DNA from: Pseudomonas khavaziana
Lineage (GTDB): Bacteria; Pseudomonadota; Gammaproteobacteria; Pseudomonadales; Pseudomonadaceae
Length of the DNA stretch: 64,000 nucleotides
Reading direction: 5' to 3'
Assembly (NCBI RefSeq): GCF_019145205.1
Contig: NZ_JAHSTT010000002.1
Coordinates: 248,001 to 312,000 of the forward strand
Position numbers and translations under genes: made by a program. How positions within the stretch are numbered: position 1 is the stretch's first letter; each line of letters opens with the position of its first letter. Shown in pieces: positions 63,253 through 64,000 of the stretch. Under the pieces are notes generated by a model. That model saw only the letters and a list, made by a program, of their open reading frames with translations. It ran no database searches and was not told where the DNA came from.

Positions 63253-64000
63253 ATGGTGCAGTTGTGTTCAATCGAGCAAGCAGTTGACGACGTATTGGCG
63301 CGGTTGCCGGCGCATATCCACATGGGCATGCCCCTAGGCCTGGGCAAGCCCAACCTGTTTGCCAATGCGCTATACCGGCGCATCGCCAAGTTGCCGGAGC
63401 GGGCGCTGACGATCTACACCGCGTTGAGCCTGGGTCGGCCAACCTTGGGCGATGGCTTGCAGAAGCGCTTCCTCGAACCTTTCATCGAACGGGTGTTTGG
63501 CGACTATCCCGAGTTGGATTTTCTCGCCGACCTGCATAAAGACAGCCTGCCGAAGAACATCCAGGTGCAGCAGTTTTTCATGCAGCCCGGCAGCCTGCTC
63601 CACAGCACGTCGGCGCAGCAGGATTACGTCAGCAGCAACTACAGCCATGCCGCCCGCGACATCAATGCTGCCGGCCTGAACCTGGTGGCGCAACTGGTTG
63701 CCAGCAGCGCCGAGCATCCCGACCGCCTGAGCCTGAGCTGCAACCCGGATATCACCCTCGACCTGCTGCCGATGATCGCCAAGCGCCGCGAAGCCGGGGA
63801 AATCATCCTCGTTGTCGGCCAAGTCCACAGCGATCTGCCCTACATGCCTGGGGATGCCGAACTGGGTATGGACGCCTTCGACTACCTGCTTGATGAAAAA
63901 GACAGCACCACGCTGTTTTCTACCCCGAACATGCCGGTGGGTTTTCAGGATCATTTTATCGGCTTGCATGCCAGCACCCTGGTGCGTGACGGCGGCACCT
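63253..64000 (+). CDS. Acetyl-CoA hydrolase/transferase-family protein, N-terminal part only
   Basis: Open from ATG 63253 to the right edge, with about 249 residues visible and no stop. It begins MVQLCSIEQAVDDVLARLPA and continues HIHMGMPLGLGKPNLFANAL, a glycine-rich CoA-transferase-type start, followed by ALSLGRPTLGDGLQKRFLEP, QVQQFFMQPGSLLHSTSAQQ and LSCNPDITLDLLPMIAKRRE. The pattern fits acetyl-CoA hydrolase/CoA-transferase family proteins, but the catalytic glutamate region and C-terminal domain lie outside the window, so substrate and even activity are open. It follows cycB by 138 bp beyond a terminator and so has its own transcript. Confidence 0.75.
   Translation, partial: MVQLCSIEQAVDDVLARLPAHIHMGMPLGLGKPNLFANALYRRIAKLPERALTIYTALSLGRPTLGDGLQKRFLEPFIERVFGDYPELDFLADLHKDSLPKNIQVQQFFMQPGSLLHSTSAQQDYVSSNYSHAARDINAAGLNLVAQLVASSAEHPDRLSLSCNPDITLDLLPMIAKRREAGEIILVVGQVHSDLPYMPGDAELGMDAFDYLLDEKDSTTLFSTPNMPVGFQDHFIGLHASTLVRDGGT

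Overview
This window looks like a chromosomal segment of a fluorescent Pseudomonas (P. fluorescens group). The evidence is GC-rich coding sequence, proteins that resemble P. aeruginosa orthologues almost gene for gene (Hcp1, Crc, AlgC, KauB, DadA, PauR), and two families of extragenic palindromes typical of this group: TGTAGGAGCGAGCTTGCTCG and GTGGGAGGGGGCTTGCTCCC. I saw no tRNA, rRNA, insertion sequence, prophage or CRISPR array.

Positions 1-25106 hold a nearly complete type VI secretion system of the P. aeruginosa H1 type. Leftward from a 394-bp divergent control region (7719-8112) run tssA, tssB, tssC, hcp, tssE, tssF, tssG and the start of tssH (clpV), which is cut by the window edge. Rightward run fha, tssJ, tssK, tssL, tssM, tagF, pppA, ppkA, tagT, tagS, tagR and tagQ. 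Together they encode the sheath, tube, baseplate and membrane complex, plus the threonine-phosphorylation switch: the TagQRST envelope sensor, PpkA kinase, PppA phosphatase and Fha scaffold. tagJ, which I recall between hcp and tssE in P. aeruginosa, is absent, and a REPIN lies between tssC and hcp. No vgrG, effector or immunity gene is inside the window.

Positions 25200-49750 are conserved core genome: an SCP2-like small protein, an HDOD protein, recG and oxyR; tonB-exbD-exbB; an epimerase and a lipoprotein; ridA, spoT, rpoZ and gmk (stringent response and nucleotide metabolism); yicC and rph; crc and pyrE; argB, algC, dut and coaBC (arginine, exopolysaccharide precursor, dUTP and CoA synthesis); radC; a peptide-binding protein; and ribosomal proteins rpmB and rpmG.

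Positions 49770-64000 are mostly amine and amino-acid catabolism. They hold a cupin gene divergent from kauB (polyamine aldehyde dehydrogenase), an MFS transporter, a phospholipase D-like lipoprotein, a MocR regulator divergent from a DUF1127 protein, a PuuB-like FAD oxidoreductase, a YkgJ protein, the D-alanine unit dadR/dadA-ridA-dadX, the polyamine repressor pauR, cytochrome c5 (cycB) and the start of an acetyl-CoA hydrolase-family gene.

The most interesting unlabelled signals are regulatory. A shared motif, TGTT-N9-GAAC, occurs twice between the cupin gene and kauB and once over a good promoter just upstream of pauR, consistent with a PauR operator and autoregulation. TATCTGTA-type repeats fill the MocR/DUF1127 gap. 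A tiny ORF with a strong ribosome binding site, plus a hairpin, lies in the algC leader. I found no wholly unknown multigene system.
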